Shown piece after piece: positions 53,935-63,229 of a stretch of DNA of 64,000 nucleotides (position 1 is its first letter; each line of letters opens with the position of its first letter). Source of the DNA: Saccharibacillus sp. O23. Lineage in GTDB: Bacteria; Bacillota; Bacilli; Paenibacillales; Paenibacillaceae. Below the pieces are notes generated by a model. It searched no databases. It was given only the letters and a program-made list of their open reading frames with translations, and was not told where the DNA came from. The stretch lies in NCBI RefSeq assembly GCF_002205895.1, contig NZ_NJDE01000033.1:1-64000 (forward strand), in the 5' to 3' direction. Both the position numbers and the translations under genes were made by a program.

Positions 53935-54708
53935 TTATGCCTCCCGATCGCCGCTTCCGTCGTCCAGCCGAATGTTTTTTTGCGCGAAAATTTCTTTTTG
54001 CGAAGCCTCGATCCCGCCGTCGGTGACGATCACGTCCAGCTCGCCGCAGTCCGCGAACGTCCACAGCGCGAACTTGCCGAACTTCTGGTGCTCGACGACG
54101 CCGAACACCTGCCGGGCCGTCTTGACCAGCGCTTTCTTGTACGGCACGAGATCTCCGGTATAGATCGAAGCGCCGAGTTCGGCATGCAGCGCCGTCGCCG
54201 ACAAGAACGCTTTGCTGATATTCAGCCCCGAGACGAATTCCGCGCTCCCCGGCCCGATCAGCACGTTGCGGACCCGCTCGCCGCCCGGCACGACCAGACG
54301 GATCTTGTCTTTGCGCGCCAGCTCGCTAAGAATGAACAGATCGTTGGTCACGACGGTAAGCGGCGCGTTCTCGAGCTGACGAGCCATCTCCAGCGTCGTG
54401 CCGCCCCCGTCGAGCGCGACAATGTCGCCCGGTTCGATATAACGAAGCGCGCGGGCCGCGATCTCCGCTTTCTCCGACGCGTGCTTCTCCGCCGCTCCCC
54501 GGGAAGAAAGGATGCCGAACTGATCGTTCTGGGCCAGCATCGCGCCGCCGTGCACCCGCACCAGCAGTCCTTTCTCCTCCAGCCGCGCCAGATCTTCGCG
54601 AATCGTCTTGCCGGTAACGTCCAGCAGCGAACTGAGTTCGCCTACGCCGATCTCTTGACGTTCGATCAGGATCTCCATAATTTTCTCGTGCCGTTTCAAT
54701 GCGTTCAT
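53935..54708 (-). CDS. DeoR/GlpR-family transcriptional regulator
   Basis: A 257-residue DeoR-type repressor: N-terminal winged helix (MNALKRHEKIMEILIERQEIGVGELSSLLDVTGKTIREDLARLEEKG) and C-terminal sugar-phosphate-sensing domain with ALDGGGTTLEMARQL and NDLFILSEL. It sits inside the kdu gene row, between kduI and kduD. The likely ligand is a keto-deoxygluconate-type phosphate. Its probable target is the inverted repeat in front of kduI (55650-55675). Confidence 0.9.
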   Translation of the reverse strand: MNALKRHEKIMEILIERQEIGVGELSSLLDVTGKTIREDLARLEEKGLLVRVHGGAMLAQNDQFGILSSRGAAEKHASEKAEIAARALRYIEPGDIVALDGGGTTLEMARQLENAPLTVVTNDLFILSELARKDKIRLVVPGGERVRNVLIGPGSAEFVSGLNISKAFLSATALHAELGASIYTGDLVPYKKALVKTARQVFGVVEHQKFGKFALWTFADCGELDVIVTDGGIEASQKEIFAQKNIRLDDGSGDREA

Positions 54709-54747
54709 AAGTCCAATAGCTCCTATCCGCGAAAAGTCAATTAGGAT

Positions 54748-55581
54748 CTATTTTAAGTCTTTCATATCCACGGCGTCCATATCGTCGAACAGTTGGTTCT
54801 CTCCGCCCATCGCCCAGCAGAACGTGTAATTGTTCGTGCCGACGCCGCTGTGGATCGACCAGCTCGGGGAAATGACGGCCTGCTGATTGCGGACGACCAG
54901 ATGGCGGGTCTCCTGCGGTTCGCCCATGAAATGGAATACCGCGGCGTCTTCCGGCATATTGAAGTACAGATAGACTTCCGAGCGGCGGTTATGCGTATGG
55001 CACGGCATCGTGTTCCACATATTGCCCGGCTCGAGTTCCGTGATGCCCATAACGAGCTGGCAGCTCTCGATGCCGCCCGGCAGAATATATTTGTTGATCG
55101 TGCGCTCGTTCGAACTGTCGATGCTGCCCAGATGCGCTTTGATCGCTTCGCCTTGACCGGCTTTGCGCGTCGGATACGCTTTGTGCGCCGGCGTCGAGAC
55201 CAGATAGAACTTGGCCGGAGCGCCGCCGTCTTCGCTTTTGAACGTCACGTCTTTAACGCCGAGTCCGACGTAGAGACATTCGTTTTTGCCGACTTCGAAA
55301 ACTTCTCCGTCCGCCGTGACCGTGCCCGCGCCGCCGACGTTGATGATTCCGGCTTCGCGCCGCTCCAAGAAGAAGTCCGCGCCGATCTGCTTCAGGTCCA
55401 CTTCCAGCTTGATTTCTTTGGATACGGGAACGGCCGAACCGACGATATACCGATCCACATGGGAGTAAACGGTTACAAGTTCGTCGGGCGCAAACAGCGT
55501 TTCGATCAGGAACTCTTCCCGCAGGCGCGTCGTATCGAAAGTCTTAACGTCGTTCGGGTGAGACGAATAGCGATTTTCCAC
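54748..55581 (-). CDS. kduI: 5-dehydro-4-deoxy-D-glucuronate isomerase
   Basis: A 277-residue KduI of the double-cupin type. Zinc ligands are visible in CHTHNRRSEVYLYF (two His and Glu) and WSIHSGVG. It converts 5-keto-4-deoxyuronate, the product of unsaturated uronide breakdown, to 2,5-diketo-3-deoxygluconate for KduD. The start codon appears to be GTG after AAAGGATG. First gene of the kdu row, with an operator-like repeat just upstream. Confidence 0.93.
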   Translation of the reverse strand: MENRYSSHPNDVKTFDTTRLREEFLIETLFAPDELVTVYSHVDRYIVGSAVPVSKEIKLEVDLKQIGADFFLERREAGIINVGGAGTVTADGEVFEVGKNECLYVGLGVKDVTFKSEDGGAPAKFYLVSTPAHKAYPTRKAGQGEAIKAHLGSIDSSNERTINKYILPGGIESCQLVMGITELEPGNMWNTMPCHTHNRRSEVYLYFNMPEDAAVFHFMGEPQETRHLVVRNQQAVISPSWSIHSGVGTNNYTFCWAMGGENQLFDDMDAVDMKDLK

Positions 55582-55649
55582 AAAGATTCATCCTTTCAAG
55601 GTGAGTTTCGATTGAACGTCCGGATACCGGTCGACTACGACGAGATACG

Positions 55650-55685
55650 AAATGAACGTTTATATAGGTTCATTTTAGTTCATTG
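55650..55685 (-). promoter_or_regulatory. kduI promoter with overlapping inverted repeat (operator)
   Basis: AAATGAAC (55650-55657) and GTTCATTT (55668-55675) form an 8-bp inverted repeat, with a third GTTCATTG half-site at 55678-55685. On the minus strand the central TATATA can serve as a -10 with TAGTCA 17 bases upstream. A repressor bound here would block RNA polymerase; the adjacent DeoR-family protein is the obvious candidate. Confidence 0.6.
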
Positions 55686-55857
55686 ACTACGTTTTGTACA
55701 GCCGTTTTTCGAAATGAGGTTCAGGCGATCTCGAGCGAGTGCCGCGAACCTGCTGCGCGCGGAGAACGATTCAGCTTTTCCTAAGCTTGCTTTCATTTTC
55801 TTTTCATGCGCAAGTCTTATACTATATAGATAGATTAGAGGTTCGGAGGGAAACAAC

Positions 55858-57873
55858 GTGAACGCACGCCTACTGAGAAAAATCGATCCCGTTCCGGCGC
55901 TTCTCGCGTTGGTCGCCCTGACGCTGACGCTGATGAACATCTCGAAATCGGGCAATCTGAACGGGTATTACACGGCGGCCGTCACCAGCATGAGCCAGAG
56001 CTTGCATAACTTTTTCTTCAATTCTTTCGATCCCGGCGGCTTTATCTCGATCGACAAACCGCCGGTCGCGTTCTGGCTGCAAACGATCAGCGTGAAGCTG
56101 TTCGGGCTGCATGCTTGGAGTCTGGCCCTGCCCTCGGCGCTGGCGCTTGCCGGTTCGGTGATCCTGCTCTATCTGATCGTCCGCTCTTCGTTCGGTCTGG
56201 CCGCGGCGCGCTTTGCCGCGCTGTTCCTCACGCTGACGCCGATCGCCGTGGCCGTCAGCCGGACCAACAACGTGGACAGCGTGCTGGTGTTCTTCTTGGT
56301 GCTGGCCGCCTACGTCTTGAACCGGGCCGTGCGAAGCGGAAAAATCGGAACGTTGTGCCTCGCCTTCGCGCTGGTCGGCGTCGGCTTCAACACCAAGATG
56401 ATGCAGGCGTATCTGGTACTGCCCGCTTTCTATCTGTTCGTGCTGATCGCTCGGCGCTTAAGCTGGCGGCAGACGTTCAAGCAGTTGGCGGCCGCCACGG
56501 CCGTCTTGATCGCCGTCTCGCTCTCTTGGGCCGTCGCCGTCGACAGCCGGCCGGCCGATCATCGTCCTTACGTAGGCAGCACGCAGCACAACTCGGTGCT
56601 GGAGCTGGCGCTCGGTTATAACGGCATCGGACGGCTGACCGGCAATCTGTCCGGCAGCCTCTCGGCTATTCTCGAACAGTCGAAGATCGAGCGGCAGGAA
56701 GCGACGATCGGTCCGGTCGGCTCCGTGCTTATGCCCGGGCTGGACAACGGGCAGGCCGAAGAGACCGGCCTGTCGAACCTCGGCCTCGGCCAGCCCGCCG
56801 AGCCGCAGGGATTCCGGACCGCGGCCGTCAGTTCCGGCATGATGAATTCGAGTACCGAAGACGGCCCGCCGGGCTGGCTGCGGTTGTTCGACGTCAAGCT
56901 CGCCGGACAGATCAGCTGGCTGCTGCCGTTCGCGCTGTTCGGCGCGATCCTGCTGTGGGTTCGCCGCCCCGAGCGGCGGGCGGATATCCTGCTGTGGGTC
57001 GGCTGGCTGCTGCCGATGATCGTCGTCTTCAGTCTGGCGGGATATTTCCACCGCTATTACCTGATCACGCTGGCGCCGGGCATCGCGGCGCTCGCGGGAG
57101 CGGCCCTCGCCGAGCTGTGCCGCTCCCCGAAGCCGGGCTGGCTGCTGCCCGGCTGGGCGATCGCTTTCGGCACGGCGGCCTACATCGCCTACGACGACGG
57201 CTATACGGCGATCGCGATCGCCGCGCTTGCCGGAGGCGCGCTGGCGCTGCCGCTGCTGCGGCTGAGAGGAGCCGCCGGGCCGAAGGCGGCTCTGGCACTG
57301 GGGCTGGCGGCGCTGATGGCCGCGCCGGCTTGGTGGTCGCTGACGCCGGGCCTGTACGGCGGCAGCGCGCGGCAGCCTTATGCGTCGCCGCATCTGGCCG
57401 ACGGCGGCGGCAGTTGGAGCCATGACGCCCCGGCGCTGAACGGGGCGCTGGTCGATTATATGGAGCGCAACCGTGGAACCGCGAAATATCTGGCGGTCAT
57501 GCCGTCTTCCAACAGCGGAGCCGCCGCTCTGATCATTCAGACCCGCGAACCGGTGCTCACGTGGGGCGGATTCAAAGGCGTCGATCCCGCGCTCGGAATC
57601 GACGGCTTGCAGCGCAAGATCGAAGACGGCGAGGTGCGCTACGTGCTGTTGGAAGGCAATCACAGCGCCCGCGATCCGATCACGTTATGGGCCAAAGCCA
57701 ACGGGCGGCTCGTTCCGGAATCGGAATGGAACGCGTCCTCGCCGATCGCGAAGAAGACTTTCGACGAGAACAGCAAAACGCCCGAGCGGGTGACGGATAC
57801 CGTCATCAAAGTCGCCGGAGCGCTCGGCGTCGTGCCGGAGTACAGCTTATACGACATGAAAAAAGAGGAGTGA
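55858..57873 (+). CDS. GT39-type membrane glycosyltransferase (YkcB/ArnT-like)
   Basis: A 671-residue polytopic protein, start GTG after GGAGGG. About 11-13 membrane segments; the first extracellular loop holds SFDPGGFISIDKPPVAFWLQ, with the Asp residues expected at the GT-C active site, followed by RTNNVDSVLVFFLVLAAY. Such enzymes move a sugar from a polyprenyl-phosphate donor to a wall or lipid acceptor. It overlaps functionally with the gtrA gene four bases downstream, matching the ykcB/gtrA-type pairs of Bacillus. The C-terminal 180 residues are soluble and exterior. Confidence 0.9.
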   Translation: MNARLLRKIDPVPALLALVALTLTLMNISKSGNLNGYYTAAVTSMSQSLHNFFFNSFDPGGFISIDKPPVAFWLQTISVKLFGLHAWSLALPSALALAGSVILLYLIVRSSFGLAAARFAALFLTLTPIAVAVSRTNNVDSVLVFFLVLAAYVLNRAVRSGKIGTLCLAFALVGVGFNTKMMQAYLVLPAFYLFVLIARRLSWRQTFKQLAAATAVLIAVSLSWAVAVDSRPADHRPYVGSTQHNSVLELALGYNGIGRLTGNLSGSLSAILEQSKIERQEATIGPVGSVLMPGLDNGQAEETGLSNLGLGQPAEPQGFRTAAVSSGMMNSSTEDGPPGWLRLFDVKLAGQISWLLPFALFGAILLWVRRPERRADILLWVGWLLPMIVVFSLAGYFHRYYLITLAPGIAALAGAALAELCRSPKPGWLLPGWAIAFGTAAYIAYDDGYTAIAIAALAGGALALPLLRLRGAAGPKAALALGLAALMAAPAWWSLTPGLYGGSARQPYASPHLADGGGSWSHDAPALNGALVDYMERNRGTAKYLAVMPSSNSGAAALIIQTREPVLTWGGFKGVDPALGIDGLQRKIEDGEVRYVLLEGNHSARDPITLWAKANGRLVPESEWNASSPIAKKTFDENSKTPERVTDTVIKVAGALGVVPEYSLYDMKKEE

Positions 57874-57877
57874 AACG

Positions 57878-58285
57878 GTGACGCCGTCCAAACCCGTCAA
57901 AGTCTCTGCCAGACCGCTGCGCTTCGCCGTCGTCGGCGTATCCAATACGCTGGTCGACTTTCTGGTTTTTTTCCTGCTGCAAGGCTTGATCGGTCCGATC
58001 GCGCAGGCCGTCGGTTACGCCGCCGGTACGGCCAACAGCTATTATTGGAACCGCCGCTGGACGTTCAAGACCGATCAGCCTCGGCAAAAAGGCGAACTGA
58101 CCCGTTTTCTGGTCGTCAACGTCACCGTGGCTCTGCTGACGACCGCCCTGCTGTCGCTGCTGAATCTGTTTATGCCCGTCTGGGCGGCCAAAGTGCTGGT
58201 CACCGTGCCCGGCATGGCGCTCAATTATGTCTTGAGCAAGGTCTGGGTCTTCCGCCCCGCCGCGACGGATAAACCGAATCTTTGA
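57878..58285 (+). CDS. GtrA-family membrane protein
   Basis: A 135-residue protein with four membrane helices and the GtrA pattern LRFAVVGVSNTLVDFLVFF and NYVLSKVWVF at the end. GtrA proteins are thought to flip or bind undecaprenyl-linked sugars. The GTG start is preceded by GAGGAG in the end of the glycosyltransferase gene, so translation is coupled and the pair probably supplies and uses one lipid-linked sugar. Confidence 0.9.
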   Translation: MTPSKPVKVSARPLRFAVVGVSNTLVDFLVFFLLQGLIGPIAQAVGYAAGTANSYYWNRRWTFKTDQPRQKGELTRFLVVNVTVALLTTALLSLLNLFMPVWAAKVLVTVPGMALNYVLSKVWVFRPAATDKPNL

Positions 58286-58339
58286 ACGGAACCGGCGCTG
58301 CCGCGCGCGGACGATGCTTCTTATGAAAATAAACCGCAA

Positions 58340-58381
58340 AAAAACCGCTAAGCTTTCGATATCGAAAGCTTAGCGGTTTTT
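58340..58381. terminator. 42-bp perfect palindromic bidirectional terminator
   Basis: AAAAACCGCTAAGCTTTCGA plus T is mirrored exactly by A plus TCGAAAGCTTAGCGGTTTTT without a loop. It lies between the convergent gtrA and esterase genes and has A- and T-rich ends on both sides. Confidence 0.9.
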
Positions 58382-58450
58382 GCTGCATAAGCGCAGAATT
58401 CCTCGACGCCGAAGCAGGTATGAAGATTCCGACTCGTACGAGTCCACTCG

Positions 58451-59506
58451 CTACGCCAGCAGCGCGCGAATGCGAGCCGCCAGCTTCTCCGCCGCACGGG
58501 CATGGGTGACCGCGGACGGATGGCCGTCCGAGCCGTATCCGTCTTCCGCCCGCTGAACGTCGAAGCGCATGGCCGACACGCGTTCGTCGCCGGTCTCCGA
58601 CACGTAACGCGCGACGGCTTGTTCGACGAACGGACACAGACGGTCGCCCATGATGCCGAGCGTGCACAGAATCGCGGCTTGCGGGCTGCGGCGTCTGACC
58701 GTGTGCAGGAACTCCGCATACCGTTCCGCGAATTCCGCCTGCCGGTCCGCATGATCCTGCGCGTACGAATCGTCGTTCGTGCCGAGATTGATCACGATCA
58801 GGTCCGGCGCGAATCGTTCGAAGTCCCATTCGACCGTCAGCGGGTCCAACGTTCCGTCCAACCGGCCTTCCGACTTCGCCAGCTTCTCGTAATAGTCGGG
58901 CAGAATATGCGTCAGCAGTTTTTCCCCGTTGTCGGTATAGCCCGAGATAATGCCGTAGCCGCTGTAGGAGACGAGGCTGTAATCCGCTCGAAGCGTCTGC
59001 GCGGTCAGATAAGCATAAGCGCGAGTCGCGTCTTCGGTCGCCGTGGAAAACGGATTCTGTCCGCTCTCGTCGTCCACGCCGTAGCCGCATGTGATGGAGT
59101 CGCCGATCACTTCGATCTTCAGATCGCGCGCCGGAGCCGGTTCGATCGTTGCTTCCGTCTCGAGTCTAATCTCTTCGATCCCGACCGTCGACATGGCCGC
59201 TTCCGACAGCTTGATAATCTCGATTTCGACCGGCTCTTCGATCTCGCCGTCGAACACCGTATACGTCTTGATCGGGCGATCCATCAGATCTTCGACGACC
59301 CGTTTGCCGTTGACGTTGATGCCGATGCGGGCGAAGTTCTCCGTCCCCTGCGCCGTGCCGTCGCCTTTCAGCACGATCTCGGCTTTTCGGCCGACGAACG
59401 AAAACGCCGCTCCGCTTCCCGACAGCGCCAGCCATAGCGAACCGTTATATTCGTGCGTCCTGCCTAGACTTTTTACCGTTTCCCGATTGGCTTTGAAGAT
59501 TTTCAT
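58451..59506 (-). CDS. CE2-like carbohydrate esterase (SGNH fold)
   Basis: A 351-residue protein with no signal peptide. Residues 1-125 look like a beta-sandwich domain (jelly roll) and 130-350 an SGNH esterase: GDSITCGYG (Ser nucleophile), GYGIISG, NLGTNDDSY and DGHPS with catalytic Asp/His. This two-domain order is that of carbohydrate esterase family 2, acetyl-xylan or acetyl-glucomannan esterases. Lack of an export signal suggests action on imported oligosaccharides. Its ATG overlaps the stop codon of the ArsR-type regulator upstream (ATGA), so the pair is co-translated. Confidence 0.85.
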   Translation of the reverse strand: MKIFKANRETVKSLGRTHEYNGSLWLALSGSGAAFSFVGRKAEIVLKGDGTAQGTENFARIGINVNGKRVVEDLMDRPIKTYTVFDGEIEEPVEIEIIKLSEAAMSTVGIEEIRLETEATIEPAPARDLKIEVIGDSITCGYGVDDESGQNPFSTATEDATRAYAYLTAQTLRADYSLVSYSGYGIISGYTDNGEKLLTHILPDYYEKLAKSEGRLDGTLDPLTVEWDFERFAPDLIVINLGTNDDSYAQDHADRQAEFAERYAEFLHTVRRRSPQAAILCTLGIMGDRLCPFVEQAVARYVSETGDERVSAMRFDVQRAEDGYGSDGHPSAVTHARAAEKLAARIRALLA

Positions 59507-60441
59507 GCTTGCGGTTGCTCCCCTTTTTCCCGATTATCCTGAATATGAACCCGAATCGCGATGTCTTGATCGTGGTTGCCGAAGCCGGCTCCGTACAGCG
59601 TCAGCCCGCCTACATGTTCCGCTTGTTCGTCGACCGTAAAGCGCAGCGTCCAGAAAGGCTCTTCCAGCCGCAGATCCGCCAATGTGGCGTCCGACATCCG
59701 TTCCCCATCGATCGTCGTGCCGAACGCGTCGATGCGGATCGTTTTCAGCAGGCCGTACTGATTGACGTTGCGATGCCACCACGCGGGCGTATGCCGGCCT
59801 CGCGCCGCGCGTCCGAAGTCGGCCGGGCTGGTCCATGTACCGAGCCGTACGCTGTTGAAGTCAAAAGCGATATCGGAAGGCCAATCGTCGCGCAGCCCCG
59901 GCGCTTCGGAAGCCAGTTCCATAGAAATCTCGATTGCTTCGGCGGACTGCTGCGGCAGCAGGTAATTCGGCGTTTTGTATTCGACGAACCCTCGCCCGAA
60001 CCAGAGAATGGCGGCTTGCACGCGTTCGGGATCGAGAAAATAACGCGGGTCGTCCCATACGCCGATCTCTTTCTCCAACGTGCCGAGGCCGCAGGTAGGC
60101 CAAATCTCGAATGCCGTATAATGCCCGATGGCGATCGACTGCTCGAGGATCTGCTTTTCGTCTGTTTTCGCCGGCAGTTCGATCTCGATCTTCCGCTCTT
60201 TGAGATAACAGAGCTTATGCGTGCCTCCGCCGATCCTGACGCGCCGACTGCCGCTCAGACCGGCTTCTTCCAGTTTGCGGACATGCATCGTCACGATCGA
60301 CGCGCTGAGATTCAGGCGGGCGGCCAGCTCTTTGACATTGATCTCTTCTTCGGCCAACAAGGCCATCATCTTCCATCGTACCTCGCTTGCCAGCGCTTCG
60401 TACAGCGGCAGATATTGCCGTTCCCGGTTTGCCCGGATCAT
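59503..60441 (-). CDS. ArsR-type regulator with large effector domain
   Basis: A 312-residue protein starting MIRANRERQYLPLYEALASEV, preceded by AAGGAGG. The N-terminal ArsR-type winged helix (about 10-75) contains INVKELAARLNLSASIVTMHV. The remaining 230 residues are beta-rich (IEIELPAKTDEK..., AFDFNSVRLGTWTSP, FGNHDQDIAIRVHI) and probably bind a sugar. Divergent from the GH43 gene and overlapping the esterase gene, it probably controls this hemicellulose locus (inference). Confidence 0.8.
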   Translation of the reverse strand: MIRANRERQYLPLYEALASEVRWKMMALLAEEEINVKELAARLNLSASIVTMHVRKLEEAGLSGSRRVRIGGGTHKLCYLKERKIEIELPAKTDEKQILEQSIAIGHYTAFEIWPTCGLGTLEKEIGVWDDPRYFLDPERVQAAILWFGRGFVEYKTPNYLLPQQSAEAIEISMELASEAPGLRDDWPSDIAFDFNSVRLGTWTSPADFGRAARGRHTPAWWHRNVNQYGLLKTIRIDAFGTTIDGERMSDATLADLRLEEPFWTLRFTVDEQAEHVGGLTLYGAGFGNHDQDIAIRVHIQDNREKGEQPQA

Positions 60442-60518
60442 TCCCGAACCTCCTTCCGTCGCTGAAATCGCATTTATGTTCATTCAAGCGATTTTGTGCG
60501 TTTGAGCGCTTGTTACGC

Positions 60519-60547
60519 ATTGTAAGCCTTATCAATATATCGTTTAA
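60519..60547 (-). promoter_or_regulatory. Candidate promoter and cre-like site of the regulator gene
   Basis: On the minus strand TACAAT (60519-60524) stands 17 bases after TTAAAC. A cre-like TGTAAGCCTTATCA (60521-60534, plus strand) overlaps it but lacks the central CG, so the catabolite site is weak. Confidence 0.35.
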
Positions 60548-60630
60548 TAACGGTATTGTCGATAACGTTTTAGTTCAATCGTACAGCAGGTATGGATTCG
60601 CGAAAACAAGAATCGAAGAAGGAGCGTTTT

Positions 60631-62127
60631 ATGAAATACAAAAATCCGGTCGTCAAAGGCTTTTACCCCGATCCCAGCGTATGCAAAGTCGGAGACACTT
60701 ATTACCTGGTATGCAGTTCGTTTCAATATTTCCCTGGCGTTCCGCTGTTCGAGAGCCGGGACCTGATCAATTGGACGCAGATCGGCCACTGTCTGACGCG
60801 CGAGAGCCAAGTGCAGCTTCGCCGCGTCAACAGTTCGGGCGGCGTCTTCGCGCCGACGATCCGCCATCACGACGGGCGCTTCTATATGACTACCACCAAC
60901 GATACCACGCATCAAAATTTCTACGTCTGGACCGACGATATTCGCGGCGAATGGTCCGAACCGATCTTCGTCGATCAGGGCGGCATCGATCCGGATCTGT
61001 ATTTCGAAAACGGGCGGGCCTTCTTTATGAGCAACGGCATGGACGACGAAGGCAGCTCGGGCGTCGTGCAGTGCGAACTCGATATCGAGACGGGCGCCAA
61101 ACGTTCGCCGAGCCGCACGATCTGGCAAGGAACGGGAGGACGTTATCTGGAAAGCCCGCATATGTACAAGATCGACGGCCGGTATTATCTGATGGCGGCG
61201 GAAGGCGGCACGGAATACGGACATATGGTCGTCTACGCGCGCGGCGACTCGCTGCACGGACCGTTCGAGTCCTATTCGGCCAATCCCGTGCTGACTAATC
61301 GCGATCTCGGCGGGTACGAGCTTCAAGGCGTCGGCCACGGCGATCTGGTCGAAGACGGGAACGGCCATTGGTGGATGCTGCATCTGGGTTTCCGTCAGAT
61401 CGGACGCTGGCTGACTTATCACCATCTCGGGCGCGAGGTCTTCCTGACGCCGGTGACGTTCGGCGAAGACGGTTGGTTTACCGCGGGACATGACGGAATA
61501 ACGCTGACTTCGTTCAATACCGATCGGATTCCGGACACGGTCGTGCAGCAGGAAAAGAAGGTCTACACGTTCGGCAATACGGATTGGAATCTGGATTGGA
61601 GTTACCTGCGTCATCCGGCGGCGGAAAACTATACGCTGAGCGTCGATCGCGCCGTGCTGCGAGGCACCGACGTGACGCTCGACGCGGCTTCTTCTCCGAC
61701 CTTTATCGGGCTGCGCCAGAAAGATTTCGATGCGACGATCGCCTGCGAGATCGAGCTGTCCGGCGGCGAAGGCGAGGCCGGTCTTACGCTGTACATGGAC
61801 GAGAACCATCATTACGACTTGGCGCTGCGCCGCGGTTCGGCCGGCTGCGAAGCCATCCTGCGCTTGAACGTCGGCGATATCAAATCGGTCGAACGTCGGG
61901 TCGCGCTGAACGAAACACGAACGACGAAGCTGAGGATTCGTTCGGGACACGAACGCTACCATTTCTTTCTGGTGCAAGGCGATCGGGAAATCGCGATGGG
62001 AACGGCGCAGACCCGATATCTGTCGTCCGAAGTGGCCGGCGGGTTCACGGGCGTCTTGATCGGCCTGTACGCCGTCGGCGAAGGAACGGAATCGGCCTTT
62101 GTCGAATTCGAATGTGCATACGCGTAA
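60631..62127 (+). CDS. GH43 family beta-xylosidase/arabinofuranosidase
   Basis: A 498-residue protein, start at 60631 after AAGGAG. GH43 five-bladed propeller with the nucleophile/base Asp in GFYPDPSVCK (D14), the pKa-tuning Asp in GGIDPDLYFENG and the acid Glu in YLESPHMYKIDGRYYLM. The C-terminal beta-sandwich (about 310-498) of the DUF1349-like type matches intracellular xylosidases of the XynB group. No signal peptide, so it acts on imported xylo-oligosaccharides and feeds the xylA/xylB pathway. Confidence 0.93.
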   Translation: MKYKNPVVKGFYPDPSVCKVGDTYYLVCSSFQYFPGVPLFESRDLINWTQIGHCLTRESQVQLRRVNSSGGVFAPTIRHHDGRFYMTTTNDTTHQNFYVWTDDIRGEWSEPIFVDQGGIDPDLYFENGRAFFMSNGMDDEGSSGVVQCELDIETGAKRSPSRTIWQGTGGRYLESPHMYKIDGRYYLMAAEGGTEYGHMVVYARGDSLHGPFESYSANPVLTNRDLGGYELQGVGHGDLVEDGNGHWWMLHLGFRQIGRWLTYHHLGREVFLTPVTFGEDGWFTAGHDGITLTSFNTDRIPDTVVQQEKKVYTFGNTDWNLDWSYLRHPAAENYTLSVDRAVLRGTDVTLDAASSPTFIGLRQKDFDATIACEIELSGGEGEAGLTLYMDENHHYDLALRRGSAGCEAILRLNVGDIKSVERRVALNETRTTKLRIRSGHERYHFFLVQGDREIAMGTAQTRYLSSEVAGGFTGVLIGLYAVGEGTESAFVEFECAYA

Positions 62128-62210
62128 ATATCGAACGTTTGCGCTTTGCCGATCGGATCGGCCGATAAACGCGGCTGCGCGATCGCATCTTCTTTTTCCG
62201 GGAGGTTAGC

Positions 62211-63092
62211 GTGAATATTCCTCAAGGCACTTACGGCTTTCGGTTCACCGAAGGCCACGACCTGCCGCTGGGCAAGCTGTTCGCGGTCGGCCATTCGACC
62301 GTGGATACCGCGGATTACGTCTGGGACGGGCTGAAGCGGACGGACGGCCCTCTGCTGCTGTTCCAATATACGCTGTCGGGCGAAGGCGTATACGAAACGG
62401 AAGGACGCACTTATCGGGTGCCTGCCGGACATGCTCTGCTCGCCGAGATTCCGAGTCCGCACCGTTATTATTACGAACCGGGTTCCGCAGAACCTTGGAC
62501 GTTCCTGTTCGTGCTGCTGCGGCCGGATCTGATCTTGAAGCATTGGCACAAATATCGGTACGGTACGGGCAGCATCGCCCGTCTCGAACCGGACAGTCCG
62601 CCGATTCGACTGCTGCGCCTGATGGTGGCCGACGCCGCGGCGGGCCGTATCGCCGATCCGTTCGCCGCTTCTTCGTGGGTGTACCAATTCATGACCGAAT
62701 TGGTCCGGCTTCAAGTGAACGATCGGCGCGACCGCTCGAATTGGCCGGATTCCGTCCGGCTTACCGCCGAGTTTATCGAACGGCATTACGCGCGCATGAT
62801 CGGCATCGAGCAGTTGGCCGACCGGGTATCTTTGTCCAAATACCATCTGATTCGCCGCTTCTCGGCCAGCACGGGCGTAACGCCGGGAGCTTACCTCGCG
62901 CGCGTGCGAATCGAGCAGGCGATGGAACTGCTCCGTGGAACGGAGCTGCCGATCGAAGAGATTGCCGAGCAAGTCGGGTATTCCAGCGGCAGCTATTTTA
63001 TCAAAGTGTTCCGCCGCCTTACGAACCTGACGCCCGGGCAGTTCCGTCACGGCGGCGAAAGTCTGGTTTATCGAAAACTGTTTCTGGATTGA
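62211..63092 (+). CDS. AraC-family transcriptional regulator
   Basis: A 293-residue regulator with a GTG start after GGGAGGTT. The N-terminal part (about 1-130) looks like a cupin sugar-binding domain (LFQYTLSGEGVYETEGRTYRVPAGHALL). The C-terminal part (about 185-290) is a double helix-turn-helix of AraC type, with IEQLADRVSLSKYHLIRRFSASTGVTPGAYLARVRIEQA and IAEQVGYSSGSYFIKVFRRLTNLTPGQFR. It stands between GH43 and GH27 genes on the same strand and probably responds to a plant-derived sugar. Confidence 0.92.
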   Translation: MNIPQGTYGFRFTEGHDLPLGKLFAVGHSTVDTADYVWDGLKRTDGPLLLFQYTLSGEGVYETEGRTYRVPAGHALLAEIPSPHRYYYEPGSAEPWTFLFVLLRPDLILKHWHKYRYGTGSIARLEPDSPPIRLLRLMVADAAAGRIADPFAASSWVYQFMTELVRLQVNDRRDRSNWPDSVRLTAEFIERHYARMIGIEQLADRVSLSKYHLIRRFSASTGVTPGAYLARVRIEQAMELLRGTELPIEEIAEQVGYSSGSYFIKVFRRLTNLTPGQFRHGGESLVYRKLFLD

Positions 63093-63229
63093 ATCTACGG
63101 CCCAAGCGATCATGAACCGCAATATCGTACAATTTCCCCGTCAAAAACGTCGTGGATGGCGATCCGCTTGTTTCTTATGATGGTATCGGAAGTGCAATAA
63201 GCTTCGATTCCAATCAAAGGAGAACGAAC

